From: CAZOOK01 sp964581385
Lineage (GTDB): Bacteria > Pseudomonadota > Gammaproteobacteria > Nevskiales > Nevskiaceae
Length of the DNA: 64,000 nt
Reading direction: 5' to 3'
NCBI GenBank assembly: GCA_964581385.1
Contig: CAZOOK010000015.1
Coordinates: 62,001 to 126,000, forward strand
Both the position numbers and the translations under genes were made by a program. Below, one piece after another: positions 33,306 through 45,714 of the stretch (position 1 is the stretch's first letter; each line of letters begins with the position of its first letter). Under the pieces are notes generated by a model. That model saw only the letters and a list, made by a program, of their open reading frames with translations. It did not search any database and had not been told where the DNA came from.

Positions 33306-36300
33306 CTATGGCTGTCCGTGGGCACCATGCCCTGCCTTCATCCCCGCCAGTAGCATGTCGAAGATCACCCGCTGAAAGCCCGCTTGCAGCTCCTTGTTGT
33401 TGAGGTACTGCAGCATCTGGCCCTGGTGCGCTTCGCTGCATTCCATCACCGCCTCGTCCAGGGCGCTCGCAAAATCTCCAAGCAGAGCCTGCTCCGGCGC
33501 GTTGTTGGCGATCTGATGCATCACGCGTTCGTTCTCGCTAACCTTGTCGCGGATGGTGTAGGCGTAGTTGATCAAGTCCCGGTCGGTCAGCCCGTCCGTG
33601 ATGAACAGCTCGTTGAGGCGCGTGATGATCGCCGAGAGTAATTCTTCTTCCTTGTTGCGGGGTTTGCGGGTGCCGAGGTCGCTGACGGCGTACAGGCCCT
33701 CCGCACCCTCCTTCACCATCAGCAGGTCCTGCTGCTTGATCTTCGACAACCGGTAGTGGCTGAGCTGGACGGAATTCAGGTCGATCGGGTCCTCATCGGG
33801 CGCCTTTTCGCGCAGCAGCGGTGCCAGATGGCGCGCGTAGAGGCTAAGCTTCTCCAGATCGCTGCTGTCATAGTCCACGAGCTGCGACATGAACTCGTAG
33901 TAGCGCGTGAAGGACACCAGATCGGTCTTGAAGATCGCCAGCGCGTCCAGCGCCTTCTTCGCCGCTTTCATGTCGGTCTCGGCGTTGGCGATGAAGGTCG
34001 CGTCACCGATCGACCTGGCGTGATCGTAGAGTTTCTTGTGCTTTGCAAAGTCCGCCTGCGCCTGTTCGTAGCGTGCCTGCCAGCGCTCCACTGCCGGCTT
34101 GCACACATTGCTGATGGCGGCGTTGCTCTTGCTCTTGACGAAGTAAATCTCCGCGAACTGCAGCACCTCCGTCCACAGGAAGATGCCCGCGGCGCGCAGT
34201 TTCTCAAACAGGTCCCAGATCAGGTTCGGGTCCGACACATCCAGCAGGTTCGCGGTCTGGTAGTACTCCTGAAACGCGGCCAGCACGTCGGCCGGGTCGT
34301 TGAAGAAGTCCAGCACATAGGTCTCCTCCTTGCCCGGATAGGTGCGGTTCAGTCGCGACAGGGTCTGCACGCAGTCCAGGCCCGCGAGCTTCTTGTCCAC
34401 GTACATGGCGCACAGCTTGGGCTGATCGAAGCCGGTCTGGAATTTCTGCGCCACGATCATCAGGTGATAGTCGTCGGCATCGAAGGCCTCGCGCATGTCG
34501 CGTCCTTTGAGATCGGGATTCATGCCGGTTTCGGTGAACTTCTCGCCGAGCAGACCCTCGGCATGCGGATCGCTGGCACTGAACGTCACCTCGCCCGAAA
34601 ATGCCACCATCGCGCGCAACTGGCTGTACTGCTTTTTCTGCACGTACTTGTCGAACTCCAGCTTGTAGCGCACCGCCTCCTTGCGCGAGCCGGTCACCAC
34701 CATCGCCTTGGCGTGGCCGTTCAGCAGTCCCATCACGTGGTCGCGGAAATGCTCCACGATCACCTGCACTTTCTGGGCGATGTTGTAATCGTGCAGCCGC
34801 ACCCATTGGTTCAGCCTGAGCTTGGCCTTGTTGCTGTCGACTTCGGTGTCGGCCTTGGCGAGCTTCTGCGCGAGCTGGTAAGCCACCTTGTAGCTGGTGT
34901 AGTTGCGCAGCACGTCGAGGATGTAACCCTCCTCGATCGCCTGCCGCATGCTGTAGACGTGAAAGGCGCGCGGCTTGTTGGTCTTCGACGGCGGTTCGGC
35001 TGGATTGGGCAGGCGTCCGAACAGCTCCAGCGTCTTGCTCTTGGGCGTGGCGGTGAACGCGTAGTAACTCAGATTCGGCGAGGCCTTGCGTGACGCGACC
35101 GCGTCGGCCACCTGATCCTGGGCGCTGGGCTCTTCGTCGCCCTCCGTGGCCTCGCTGCTCAACACCGCCTTGAGCTGGCTGGCGGTGGAGCCGGTCTGCG
35201 ACGAATGCGCCTCGTCGGCGATGATGGCGTAGCGGCGCGCCTTCAGGCTCACGCTGTTCTCGATTGCCTTGAGCACGTGCGGGAAAGTCTGGATGGTGAC
35301 GATGACGATCGGCTGGCTCTTCTCCAGCGCCTCCGCCAGCTTTTCGGATTTGGAGCCCAGGCCCTCGTCGCGGTTGATGCGCCCGACTACGCCTTCCGCG
35401 TGCTCGAACTGGTAGATCGTGTCCTGCAACTGATCGTCCAGCACCGTGCGATCCGTCACCACGATGACCGAGTGGAATACTTTCTCGTTCTGCGCGTCGT
35501 AGAGCTGCGAAAGCTGATGCGCGCTCCAGGCAATGGAGTTGGACTTGCCGGAGCCAGCACTGTGCTGTACCAGATACTTGTGGCCGGGGCCTTCCTCGCG
35601 GCTGGCCTTGAGCAGGCGCGTGACCAGATCCCACTGGTGATAGCGCGGAAAGATCAGCGCCTCTTTCTTGGTTTTGCGCCCGTCCCAATCCTCCTCGGTC
35701 TTGATCTCCAGATGGATGTAGCGGCCGATGATCTGCAGCAGGTTGGCCGGCGCCAGCACCTCGTTCCACAGATAGTCGGTGGCGTAGCGGTGGATATCGT
35801 CCGGCGGCTCATTGCCGGCGCCGCCGTCCTTGGTGCCACGGTTGAACGGCAGAAAGCGCGTCGCCTCACCGGCCAGCCGCGTCGTCATGTACACCTCGTA
35901 CTGACTCACCGCGAAGTGCACCAGCGCGCCGCGCTTGAAAGTCAGCAGCGGCTCCGGCCGGTTGTTGCCGGGGTCCTTGGGCAGGCGTGTCTTCCGGTAC
36001 TGGCTGATCGCGCGATCGACGGATTGTTTGAACTCGCTCTTCAGCTCCATCGTCACGATCGGAATGCCGTTGAGGAGCAGCACCAGATCGATGCGCCAGG
36101 CCTTGGCCTTGCTGCCGGTTTCGTCAAACTGCGCTTTCGTCGCGTAAGGGCTGTAGACCAGCTCCGGCACCACGCGCAGGATGTTGCCCTCGTACATCGC
36201 CTGCGTATCCGGATTCAGGCCGTGCTCGGGCTTGAACTGGCACAGCTTGAAGGATGCGGACTTGTCGCGCAGTTCATGGCGCAACACGCCCAGCGTGCCG

Positions 36301-36575
36301 AAGGTGCGCAGGCTGGTGTCGGTGGCCTGCGGATCGGCCTTGCCGAGCTGGGCGGCGAGCTTGTCGATGAAGGCCTTCTCCGGATCGCCCGGATAGAGCT
36401 GCTGGTATTTCTCCCAGGTCTTCAGTTGCGTCGTCTGCACGTAGGCCAGACAGTCCGGCACGTAGAGCGCCAGCTCGCGGTTGTAAAGGGCAGGATCGCC
36501 AAGCTGCCAGCCGGCCGCGACCATCTGGTCGATGATGTCCTGCTGAAAGGCGGATTCTTTGGCGTCGGCGCTCAT
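33306..36575 (-). CDS. hsdR: Type I restriction enzyme, R subunit
   Basis: This 1089-residue protein has the N-terminal nuclease core of HsdR (RIDLVLLLNGIPIVTMELKS, a D...ExK motif). It then has the superfamily 2 translocase motifs: Walker A HSAGSGKSNSIAW, the DEAH box IIADEAHSSQTGS, and helicase motifs to LDCVQTLSRLNRTYPGKEE. It cleaves unmodified DNA far from the recognition site after ATP-driven translocation. ATG 36575 overlaps the hsdS stop as ATGA; the frame is open further upstream within hsdS, but the family start matches 36575. It is the last gene of an hsdM-hsdS-hsdR operon. Confidence 0.94.
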   Translation of the reverse strand: MSADAKESAFQQDIIDQMVAAGWQLGDPALYNRELALYVPDCLAYVQTTQLKTWEKYQQLYPGDPEKAFIDKLAAQLGKADPQATDTSLRTFGTLGVLRHELRDKSASFKLCQFKPEHGLNPDTQAMYEGNILRVVPELVYSPYATKAQFDETGSKAKAWRIDLVLLLNGIPIVTMELKSEFKQSVDRAISQYRKTRLPKDPGNNRPEPLLTFKRGALVHFAVSQYEVYMTTRLAGEATRFLPFNRGTKDGGAGNEPPDDIHRYATDYLWNEVLAPANLLQIIGRYIHLEIKTEEDWDGRKTKKEALIFPRYHQWDLVTRLLKASREEGPGHKYLVQHSAGSGKSNSIAWSAHQLSQLYDAQNEKVFHSVIVVTDRTVLDDQLQDTIYQFEHAEGVVGRINRDEGLGSKSEKLAEALEKSQPIVIVTIQTFPHVLKAIENSVSLKARRYAIIADEAHSSQTGSTASQLKAVLSSEATEGDEEPSAQDQVADAVASRKASPNLSYYAFTATPKSKTLELFGRLPNPAEPPSKTNKPRAFHVYSMRQAIEEGYILDVLRNYTSYKVAYQLAQKLAKADTEVDSNKAKLRLNQWVRLHDYNIAQKVQVIVEHFRDHVMGLLNGHAKAMVVTGSRKEAVRYKLEFDKYVQKKQYSQLRAMVAFSGEVTFSASDPHAEGLLGEKFTETGMNPDLKGRDMREAFDADDYHLMIVAQKFQTGFDQPKLCAMYVDKKLAGLDCVQTLSRLNRTYPGKEETYVLDFFNDPADVLAAFQEYYQTANLLDVSDPNLIWDLFEKLRAAGIFLWTEVLQFAEIYFVKSKSNAAISNVCKPAVERWQARYEQAQADFAKHKKLYDHARSIGDATFIANAETDMKAAKKALDALAIFKTDLVSFTRYYEFMSQLVDYDSSDLEKLSLYARHLAPLLREKAPDEDPIDLNSVQLSHYRLSKIKQQDLLMVKEGAEGLYAVSDLGTRKPRNKEEELLSAIITRLNELFITDGLTDRDLINYAYTIRDKVSENERVMHQIANNAPEQALLGDFASALDEAVMECSEAHQGQMLQYLNNKELQAGFQRVIFDMLLAGMKAGHGAHGQP

Positions 36576-37938
36576 GCGGTCTCCGTTTCCAGTTCGGTTT
36601 CGGATAATGGCGGTTTCCAATCTCGCACGTCGATCTTGCCGGTGACGGCGGCGGAGATGAGGGCGGTGCGGCGTTCTTGAAGTAAATCCATAAGTTCGCT
36701 CGCTCGGTCGGTTACTTGGTCAAAAGCGGCGAGTTTTTCCATGAGGTGCGAAACGATTGCCTTCTGCTCATCCAATGAAGGGATCGCAAGCTCGTAGATG
36801 CCGATCTCAGACTGATTCATTATTGGGATGGTCGTGTACTGAGCCAGATTCCTGAATACAGCTTCCAATCGACGAATGCTGAATGCAGCGAACTCGGGGA
36901 GCAACTCATTAGGCGAAAATTCAAGGGCTGTTACCTGTTGATTCGCCGAGCATTGAATATTTGTCAACGCTGACTTTCCTATAGTCGCGCCGATGCCAAC
37001 AACGAGAATCGTTCCCTTGGAAAAACGTCGAGCCTTCCCCTCAGTGATTGCACACTCATTTATAAACTTCACCGGCTCGCCAATCATTATCGGTTCACCA
37101 AAACTACTGGGCCCAAACCATGGCACAGTTCCCGAGCAATAGAATCGATCATGCTCCGTAGGTGGTGTAGATCCGGTCTGGAGCCGCATAGCTGCCCATT
37201 TGATTGGCTTTAGATACCAATGCGCCGGAACTTCGCCCAGCCATTCAATGCCGGAATCGCGCATGGGGGCGTCGGGGTTCAAGCCTTTGGTGACCGCATG
37301 GCTGATGACGGCCTGACGTTTCTCCTTGAGCAAGGCGATGAGCTGCTGCTGCTTCTCGATCAACGCATCAATCTTCGCCGTCTCGTAGTCGAGGAACTTT
37401 AGAATCGATTGCTGCTCAGCATCGGGAGGCACTGGAACTTCAACCGCCTTGAAATCTTCCCAGTACAGGCGAAGGCGAAAATCTGTGATTCCTCGCGAGA
37501 ACCGCTTGACCTCTGATATCGCGTTAGGGGTTCTTAGCAGTAGTTCAAAATACTCTGAACTCGCGCCAAACCTCGGGCGACAGACCACATACGCTGGACT
37601 TATCAATCCGGAGATCTTTGCTGCACCAAAGCCCCCCTGCCATGCACGCATCATGTTGTAGGAAAGATCGTTCTCTTGGATAATTTTGTAGAGAGACCTG
37701 TCTTCGCTTCTAGAAACCTTTCGTTCGAGTTCGACTTCATCCAGTTCCTTATCGGAAATCCCGTGGTGAATTGAAACGCTCAGGACAGGTAGCTTCTTCT
37801 CTATTACAGATACCGCTCTCGCATTGCTTTCATAGAAAAGATGGCCAACGCGCTTCGTGTTCCAGTGACTTGGAATCTTCCCCAACCAACCGATGCCGGA
37901 GCCTCGGCGATTTGGATACGCCCCGTATTTCGGGCTCG

Positions 37939-37942
<4 letters not shown>
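36572..37942 (-). CDS. hsdS: Type I restriction enzyme, specificity subunit
   Basis: The 456-residue protein has two target-recognition domains, each opened by the same type of motif: GIGWLGKIPSHWNTKRV near the start and GIEWLGEVPAHWYLKPIKWA after about residue 225. Two conserved helical spacers (DYETAKIDALIEKQQQLIA, ending in VTKGLNPDAPMRDS, and SLDEQKAIVSHLMEKLAAFD) separate them. It sets the bipartite recognition sequence of the complex. Base composition in both recognition domains is lower in G+C than in hsdR and hsdM, as usual for exchanged specificity domains. It overlaps hsdM by four bases. Confidence 0.92.
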
Positions 37943-40290
<2,348 letters not shown>

Positions 40291-40818
40291 GGCGCGTCCC
40301 TTTGTCTTGCTATTCGTTGGTCTATTTGTTGGTGTTCGCGGGTGTGCTGCGGCATCGATCTCGATGCGATCTTGCCAGTCGGTTTTGCGCCGAGGCAGGC
40401 CGGTGCTGGGTGTGTCGAGCCATGATCATGCTTTTCGTTTCCAGGTTTCGAACTCTGCGAGGCGCAGGCCATTTTGCACCAGCTCGCCCTGCCGTCTTCT
40501 GGCGAATGGCGTCAGGAGTGATCGGCTGAAGCGCCTGGACCATTTCGCGCACGACCTCGCGCAGTTCGTTCCTGGAGCGAAGCCGCACCGGGTCTGGCTG
40601 CGGAAGAGCATCCTTGATCAGGCCGTAGCGTCGCCAGAAACGCTCATAGGCCCAACAGCAATGTCAATCGCTAATCAACAACAGAGTGGCGGTTCCGCAT
40701 TCACTCAGGGCATGTCGAGTGTTCATGTATTCGCCGCGAACACGTTTTCGCAGATCATTGCCGGTTTTGAATGCGCTACCCGGGTTTCCTTGCCCGCATA
40801 CCCTCAATGCGTTGACGC
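40291..40818. other. Intergenic region with decayed coding-like segments
   Basis: Minus-strand frames contain protein-like pieces (ELREVVREMVQALQPITPDA in one frame, GELVQNGLRLAEFETWKRKA in another) that look like one short gene split by a frameshift, between the HU-like gene and hsdM. The stretch just before hsdM is open in the hsdM frame without a start codon. I cannot assign a family. Confidence 0.35.
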
Positions 40819-41103
40819 TTAGCCAATGGTGTCCTGCAACCCTGCGTATGCCTTGAACTTCACCACCTTCTTGGCCGGAATCTTGATGGACGCGCCGGTG
40901 GCTGGATTGTGGCCTTTGCGTGCGGCGCGCTTTTTGACTTCAAAACTGCCAAACGGATGCAGCTGCAGCCGGCGGCCCTTCTTCAGCGCTTTCGAAAAGT
41001 CGGCAAACAACTCCAGCAGCAGCGCATCCGCACGGCTCTTCGGCAGATCGAGATTTTTGACCAACAGGGCGACGGCGTCCTTGCGTGAATAAACATTGCT
41101 CAT
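40819..41103 (-). CDS. HU/IHF-family DNA-binding protein
   Basis: The 94-residue protein has the HU-type fold: an N-terminal helical part (SRKDAVALLVKNLDLPKSRA), the turn HPFGSFEVKKRAARKGHNPATG that forms the DNA-binding arm, and a normal C-terminal helix (PAKKVVKFKAYAGLQ). It differs enough from housekeeping HU and IHF to be an element-encoded paralogue, perhaps serving replication, transfer or nucleoid stealth. A clear promoter lies upstream at 41143-41171 and is duplicated at 45.9 kb. Confidence 0.88.
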   Translation of the reverse strand: MSNVYSRKDAVALLVKNLDLPKSRADALLLELFADFSKALKKGRRLQLHPFGSFEVKKRAARKGHNPATGASIKIPAKKVVKFKAYAGLQDTIG

Positions 41104-41115
41104 GGTGTTTGTGAT

Positions 41116-41215
41116 GCCTCAAGACCCGACGGTGGGCGGGGAACTATAACAAGTCAGAAACCCGGTCAGAACGTCTTCACGATTCGATATTTGCAGCCAG
41201 CAGTTCCTGCCATAC
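41116..41215. repeat. Promoter-containing repeat, copy 1 (upstream of the HU-like gene)
   Basis: About 95 bp here match 45884-45984 at roughly three quarters identity. Shared blocks include GGTGGGCG, AACTATA.CAAGTC, TCAGAACG.CTTC.CGATTCGA. Both copies lie in the same orientation and bracket the methyltransferase-RmuC module. Confidence 0.7.
41143..41171 (-). promoter_or_regulatory. Promoter of the HU-like gene
   Basis: On the minus strand TTCTGA (41171-41166) and TATAGT (41148-41143) are spaced by 17 bp, and transcription would start about 35 bp before the ATG. Both boxes and the spacer length are conserved in the second copy of this repeat (45917-45945), which supports their importance. Confidence 0.65.
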
Positions 41216-41358
41216 CCGCTACGACGCGGGAATTCGGAAAGCCTTTTTTTCCAGCAATGGTAGATCCACGTTGCTGCGCAACGACGATCTCATGGGTTGA
41301 GGACACCGCGGCAGTGCCGCCGTGTCACCGGCTGTCTGACGGCGACAGCCGCGTGGAC

Positions 41359-41577
41359 GCTCCGCGGGTTGGTTCATGGCTATGGGGCGCCGCCCCTCGC
41401 GCGCGTCAAGTACTCGCTGCGCTCTGTCCTTCCGCTGCCGTTCGACGGCTCGATACCGCGCCGAGCCGACGAGCCGGTGCCGGCCTCCCTTGACGCTTGC
41501 TACCCCTGCCCTCGCCGGGCGGCAAGGGGTCTGGCGACCCCAGCCACTTTGAAAAACCAAGCCCGGAGAAATCTCGA
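41359..41577 (+). promoter_or_regulatory. Leader region of the DUF3560-methyltransferase gene
   Basis: This leader shares a series of blocks with the leader of the DUF4942 gene at 48.16-48.47 kb: GCTCCGCGGGTT, GGGCGCCGCCCCTCGCGCG, the hairpin element at 41438-41484, and CTTGCTACCCC.GCCCTCGCCG. Such long conservation without an open frame indicates regulatory or RNA function. A GGAG ribosome site lies at its end. Confidence 0.6.
41438..41484 (+). repeat. Covarying hairpin element, copy A
   Basis: CCGTTCGAC is followed by the stem GGCTCG (41447-41452), a nine-base loop, CGAGCC (41462-41467), and the conserved 3' flank GACGAGCCGGTGCCGGC. The same layout occurs at 48262, 57000 and 59042. It lies about 95 bp before the methyltransferase start codon. 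Confidence 0.75.
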
Positions 41578-43569
41578 ATGAGCGATTACGACTACACCGC
41601 GACCTATTCCCCCGACGACAACAAGCTGAGGCTGTACGCCGCAACGCGTCTGCCGGCAGACCTTTATGCCCGCGTGAAGGATGCCGGTTTTAAGTGGGCA
41701 CCGAAGCAGGAATTGTTTGTAGCACCGATGTGGACGCCAGAGCGGGACGATTTGCTGATCGAGCTGTGCGGCGAAATCGGCGATGAGGATAAATCGCTGA
41801 CCGAGCGTGCCGAGGAACGCGCCGAACGCTTCGAGGATTATCAGGGCAAGCGTGCGGGCGATGCGGAACGCGCACATGCGGCAGTCGCCGCGATCGCCGA
41901 CAACATCCCGTTCGGGCAACCCATCCTGGTCGGGCATCACAGCGAACGTCATGCACGCCGTGACGCCAAGCGCATCGAGGACGGTATGCGCAAGGCGGTC
42001 AGAATGTGGGACACGGCGCGGTATTGGCAACAACGCGCGCAGGGGGCGATCCGGGCGGCGAAATATAAGGAACGCGATGACGTGCGGTACCGGCGCATCA
42101 AAAGCATCGAGGCCGACAAACGCAAGCAGGAACGCGCACGCGACGAGGCGGCGTTTTACTTGAAGCTGTGGACGCGGGATGCGCTCACGCTGGAGCAGGC
42201 GCGGCAGATCGCCGATCGATGCTGGTTGACGGTGCTTCGCAATGACGGCGGCGGCTGGACCGCATTTGATGTTTTGCGGCCGGATGGCGAGCGCTACACC
42301 GCATGTCCGGCCTGGACCGTCGAGCAGGTGGTGGACGTCGCGCGCCGTGTCTATCCGTCGGCGATGGCGCGTTGCGAGCGCTGGATGGCTCATTACGACA
42401 ACCGGCTGGCCTACGAGCGCGCCATGCTGGGCGAGTCCGGCGGTCTGGTGGCGGATCAGTTCGACATCGCAGTCGGCGGCCGGGTGCGGATTGGCGCCGA
42501 GTGGTTGCTGGTGCTGCGGGTCAATCGCAAGGGTGGCCGGTTGGTCAGTGTGACCACCAATGCCCGCTATGTGCCGGTGCGTGGTGTGGAGGAGATCAAG
42601 GACTATCGGGAACCGGTTGCGGAGGAAGTCGCGAAGCTGAAGAAGGCGACAAAGCTGGCGCCGCTGTGTAATTTCCCGGGAGAAGGCTTCCGGGCAATGA
42701 CGCGCGCCGAGCTGGAGAAGCGCTATCACTTTATCCGAACGGTTTCGGCAACCGCGCAGACCGGCGCCTACCGGACGCAGATGGTGCTCAAGGGCGGCGG
42801 CGGTCTGGATTGTCACAACGCGGTCGGCGTTTACCTCACGGATACCAAGCGTAAAGACCCACCGGTGCCGGAACTGGATGACGGGCCGGTGCAGCTTGAC
42901 CGCATCCCCGCCGATGTGACCCCGCGCGAACCGCTGCCGGCACCCGAGCCGTCGAAGTTCGATGCACTGCGCGAGCAGCTGCGCGAAGGTGTGCAGGCGG
43001 TGGTGGCGCCGCAGTTGTTCCCGACGCCGGTTGAGCTTGCCGAGCGCATGGTAGAGATTGCCCGGCCGGGGATCGGGGCGCGGGTACTGGAGCCCAGCGC
43101 GGGCACCGCAAACCTGCTGAGGGCACTGCCCGGTGTCGTGCCATTCGCAGGACTGAAACAGACCGCGGTGTCGGTGGTCGCGGTTGAGCACCATGCAGGG
43201 CTGGCGCGAGCGCTTGAGCAATCCGGGTTGGCGAATACGGTGGTGTGCGCCGACTTTCTGCAATGCACGCCCGATGCGCTGGGACTGTTCGATGTCGTGC
43301 TGATGAACCCGCCGTTTGAGAACGGCGCGGATATCCAGCACATCTGGCATGCGATGCGGTTCTTAAAGCCTGGCGGCCGGCTGGTGGCGATCTGCGCCGC
43401 TGGTCCTCGCCAGCATGAACAGCTCAAGCCGTTGATGGATACGTGGGAGGATTTGCCGGACGGCACGTTCGCGGCGTCCGGGACGCAGGTGCGGACGGCG
43501 CTGGTGACCTACGTGAATGCCGGGTCGCAGCCGCAGGTAATGACGGCAACGGAGACAGTTTCGGTCTGA
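41578..43569 (+). CDS. DUF3560-domain protein with C-terminal DNA methyltransferase fold
   Basis: The 663-residue protein begins with a DUF3560 region (YTATYSPDDNKLRLYAATRL, GFKWAPKQELFVAPMW) and a coiled, charge-rich middle. It ends with a class I methyltransferase: ARVLEPSAGTANLLRALPG (AdoMet site), VVCADFLQCTPD, and the catalytic VLMNPPFENGADIQHIWHAM. The NPPF motif predicts an N6-adenine or N4-cytosine methylase. Proteins of this type are regular passengers of conjugative elements, where they may protect incoming DNA. GGAG precedes ATG 41578. It is preceded by a hairpin-bearing leader shared with other backbone genes. Confidence 0.82.
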   Translation: MSDYDYTATYSPDDNKLRLYAATRLPADLYARVKDAGFKWAPKQELFVAPMWTPERDDLLIELCGEIGDEDKSLTERAEERAERFEDYQGKRAGDAERAHAAVAAIADNIPFGQPILVGHHSERHARRDAKRIEDGMRKAVRMWDTARYWQQRAQGAIRAAKYKERDDVRYRRIKSIEADKRKQERARDEAAFYLKLWTRDALTLEQARQIADRCWLTVLRNDGGGWTAFDVLRPDGERYTACPAWTVEQVVDVARRVYPSAMARCERWMAHYDNRLAYERAMLGESGGLVADQFDIAVGGRVRIGAEWLLVLRVNRKGGRLVSVTTNARYVPVRGVEEIKDYREPVAEEVAKLKKATKLAPLCNFPGEGFRAMTRAELEKRYHFIRTVSATAQTGAYRTQMVLKGGGGLDCHNAVGVYLTDTKRKDPPVPELDDGPVQLDRIPADVTPREPLPAPEPSKFDALREQLREGVQAVVAPQLFPTPVELAERMVEIARPGIGARVLEPSAGTANLLRALPGVVPFAGLKQTAVSVVAVEHHAGLARALEQSGLANTVVCADFLQCTPDALGLFDVVLMNPPFENGADIQHIWHAMRFLKPGGRLVAICAAGPRQHEQLKPLMDTWEDLPDGTFAASGTQVRTALVTYVNAGSQPQVMTATETVSV

Positions 43570-43884
43570 TGATCAACGGAGCGGCCGCGAGTCATATTGC
43601 GACCGCTTATTTTCGCGGCCGCCGGCGACGTCTCGCCGGCGGGAGAGCAACACCTCAATCGGCCGCTTGACCGCTTCCGGGTCGCAAGGTGCCATTTGCG
43701 GACAGCGCTCAACCCGAGCGAGATGCTCCAAAGCGGATATACGGTCTTGAGGGCGAGTACCCGACTCGAATGGTCAGACGTCCGGGAGGAACCCACTCTT
43801 GACCTCGATGCATGATCACCGCGATCATCAAATGGACCCGAAACGCTTTCCACGCGCTCCCAAAAACGATCGGACACTATCCTT
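43570..43884. other. Intergenic region with two strong hairpins
   Basis: The inverted repeat GCGGCCGCGA (43581-43590) / TCGCGGCCGC (43613-43622) is followed at once by GCCGGCGA-CGTC-TCGCCGGC (43621-43640), an eight-base-pair stem with a four-base loop. Together they could end the methyltransferase transcript, although no T-run follows. The remaining 240 bp show nothing convincing. Confidence 0.5.
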
Positions 43885-45714
43885 ATGATTGGCGAAGTTA
43901 TCATGCTGGCCGTTGGCACTGCATTCGGGGCTATCGCGACGTGGTTAATTCTAAAAAGCAAAACTCAATCTTCCATTAATTCTGTTGAAGTTCAACGCGC
44001 AGGATTGAGCGCCACTCTCCAAGCAAAGGAACTACAAGTGCAAAGCTTAAACTCTGCGCTAGATAAGGCCAATGGGGAAAATACTCGGCTTCAAGCGGAG
44101 ATTGTGTTGGAGGGAACTAGGCGTGCGACCGCTGAAGAGAAAAGCATCCGCGTCCCAATATTGGACGATCAATTAGCCGAGAAGGAGACCGCGCGCCTCA
44201 GCTTGCATGAGGAAGTAACTCAGCTCAAGGAGAAACAAGCCGGTCTTATCGAGGAGCGTAACGCCGCCGGACAAAAGTTCGATCTACTCGATGAAGTCAA
44301 GAAAACGCTTGCAGAGGACTTGAAAAACGCGCGCGTTGAAATCGACCGGCTTCAAACTGAACTTTTTTCCGAAGGAGCAAAGCGTGCTTCTGCTGAAGAA
44401 AAGAGCACACGCATCCCAATCTTAGAGGATCAATTAGCTGAGAAGGAGGAAACACGTCTCAGCCGCGACAAAGAAATAACCCAGCTCAAGGAAGAGCAAG
44501 CCAAGCTCAAAACTACGATTGATGAAGAACGCAAGGCGTCCGAAGAAAAACTGACATTCCTCAATGAGGCCCAGCAAAAGCTGGGCGATGCCTTCAAGGC
44601 CCTTTCGTCGGATGCACTCAAGAGCAACAACCAATCATTTCTGGATCTGGCCAAGAGCACATTCGAAGCATTCCAGCAAGGCGCGCAAACTGACCTTACT
44701 TCTCGGCAAAAAGCGATTGATGACCTCGTAAAGCCACTTAAGGAATCACTCGAAAGGGTTGACGGCAAGATCGCGGCCATCGAGAAGGACAGAACTTCCA
44801 CGTACTCCACTCTTACCGAGCAAGTGAAATCCTTGGGGGCAACGCAAGCGCAACTTCACACGGAAACCGCCAATCTGGTGAAGGCGCTACGTGCGCCTCA
44901 GGTTCGAGGGCGCTGGGGTGAAATACAACTTCAGCGAGTTGTCGAGATGGCCGGAATGATTGAGCGATGCGACTTCGTTCAACAGGAATCTGTGACAACT
45001 GAGGAAGGCCGACTGCGTCCAGACCTGATCGTGAAGTTACCCGGAGGGAAAAATGTGGTAGTGGATGCTAAGTGCCCTTTGCAGGCTTATCTTGATGCTC
45101 TTGCCACTCCAGACGAAACCACCCGTGTGATGTATCTCAATAGGCACGCCAGGCAAGTGGCCGATCATATATCTAAGCTGGGGGCGAAAAATTATTGGGA
45201 ACAATTCCAGCCGGCCCCTGAGTTCGTTGTGCTTTTCCTTCCGGGTGAAACGTTTTTCAGCGCCGCTTTAGAACAGGATTCTAGCCTTATCGAGGCTGGT
45301 AATGATCAAAAGGTCATCTTAGCCACGCCAACAACACTAATTGCTTTGCTGCGTGCTGTTGCCTACGGTTGGAACCAAGAGCTGATTGCTAAGAATGCCC
45401 AAGCCATCAGTGATGTCGGGCGGGAATTGTACGACCGAATTCGGGTACTGGCAGAACATTTTGCCGCTGTCGGCAACAAACTGGAGGGCGCGGTGGAAGC
45501 CTATAACAAGACCGCAGCCTCACTCGAAAGTCGGGTGCTGATTACCGCTCGCAAATTCAAGGCACTCGGAGCCGGCGTAGAAAGGGAAATCGGGGAAAGT
45601 GAGCCTGTTGAGAAAGCTGTTCGTGCGATTCAAGCTCCTGAATTGCTCGCGCTAGCAGTCGAGTCCGAAACGGTGTCTCCTGGATCACTGTCATCAATGC
45701 ATCAACAAGGCTGA
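43885..45714 (+). CDS. rmuC: DNA recombination protein RmuC
   Basis: The 609-residue protein has an N-terminal membrane anchor (MLAVGTAFGAIATWLIL), a long coiled coil with internal repeats (ILDDQLAEKETARLS and ILEDQLAEKEETRLS), and the conserved RmuC nuclease-like domain (RAPQVRGRWGEIQLQRVVEM, RLRPDLIVKLPGGKNVVVDA, VLFLPGETFFSAAL). RmuC limits inversions at short repeats and has been linked to defence-like degradation of foreign DNA. Codon use is less G+C-rich than the methyltransferase upstream. Promoter repeats at 41.1 and 45.9 kb bracket these two genes, so they may have arrived as a unit. Confidence 0.9.
   Translation: MIGEVIMLAVGTAFGAIATWLILKSKTQSSINSVEVQRAGLSATLQAKELQVQSLNSALDKANGENTRLQAEIVLEGTRRATAEEKSIRVPILDDQLAEKETARLSLHEEVTQLKEKQAGLIEERNAAGQKFDLLDEVKKTLAEDLKNARVEIDRLQTELFSEGAKRASAEEKSTRIPILEDQLAEKEETRLSRDKEITQLKEEQAKLKTTIDEERKASEEKLTFLNEAQQKLGDAFKALSSDALKSNNQSFLDLAKSTFEAFQQGAQTDLTSRQKAIDDLVKPLKESLERVDGKIAAIEKDRTSTYSTLTEQVKSLGATQAQLHTETANLVKALRAPQVRGRWGEIQLQRVVEMAGMIERCDFVQQESVTTEEGRLRPDLIVKLPGGKNVVVDAKCPLQAYLDALATPDETTRVMYLNRHARQVADHISKLGAKNYWEQFQPAPEFVVLFLPGETFFSAALEQDSSLIEAGNDQKVILATPTTLIALLRAVAYGWNQELIAKNAQAISDVGRELYDRIRVLAEHFAAVGNKLEGAVEAYNKTAASLESRVLITARKFKALGAGVEREIGESEPVEKAVRAIQAPELLALAVESETVSPGSLSSMHQQG

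Noticed and set aside
35205..36680. Long open frame opposite hsdR (and another at 33756-35093)
   Set aside because: Both are antisense to a well-supported HsdR reading with all helicase motifs. They are artefacts of high G+C codon structure.
41500..43350. A 616-codon minus-strand frame
   Set aside because: It is antisense to the DUF3560-methyltransferase, which has AdoMet and NPPF motifs and a ribosome site; the antisense frame has none.
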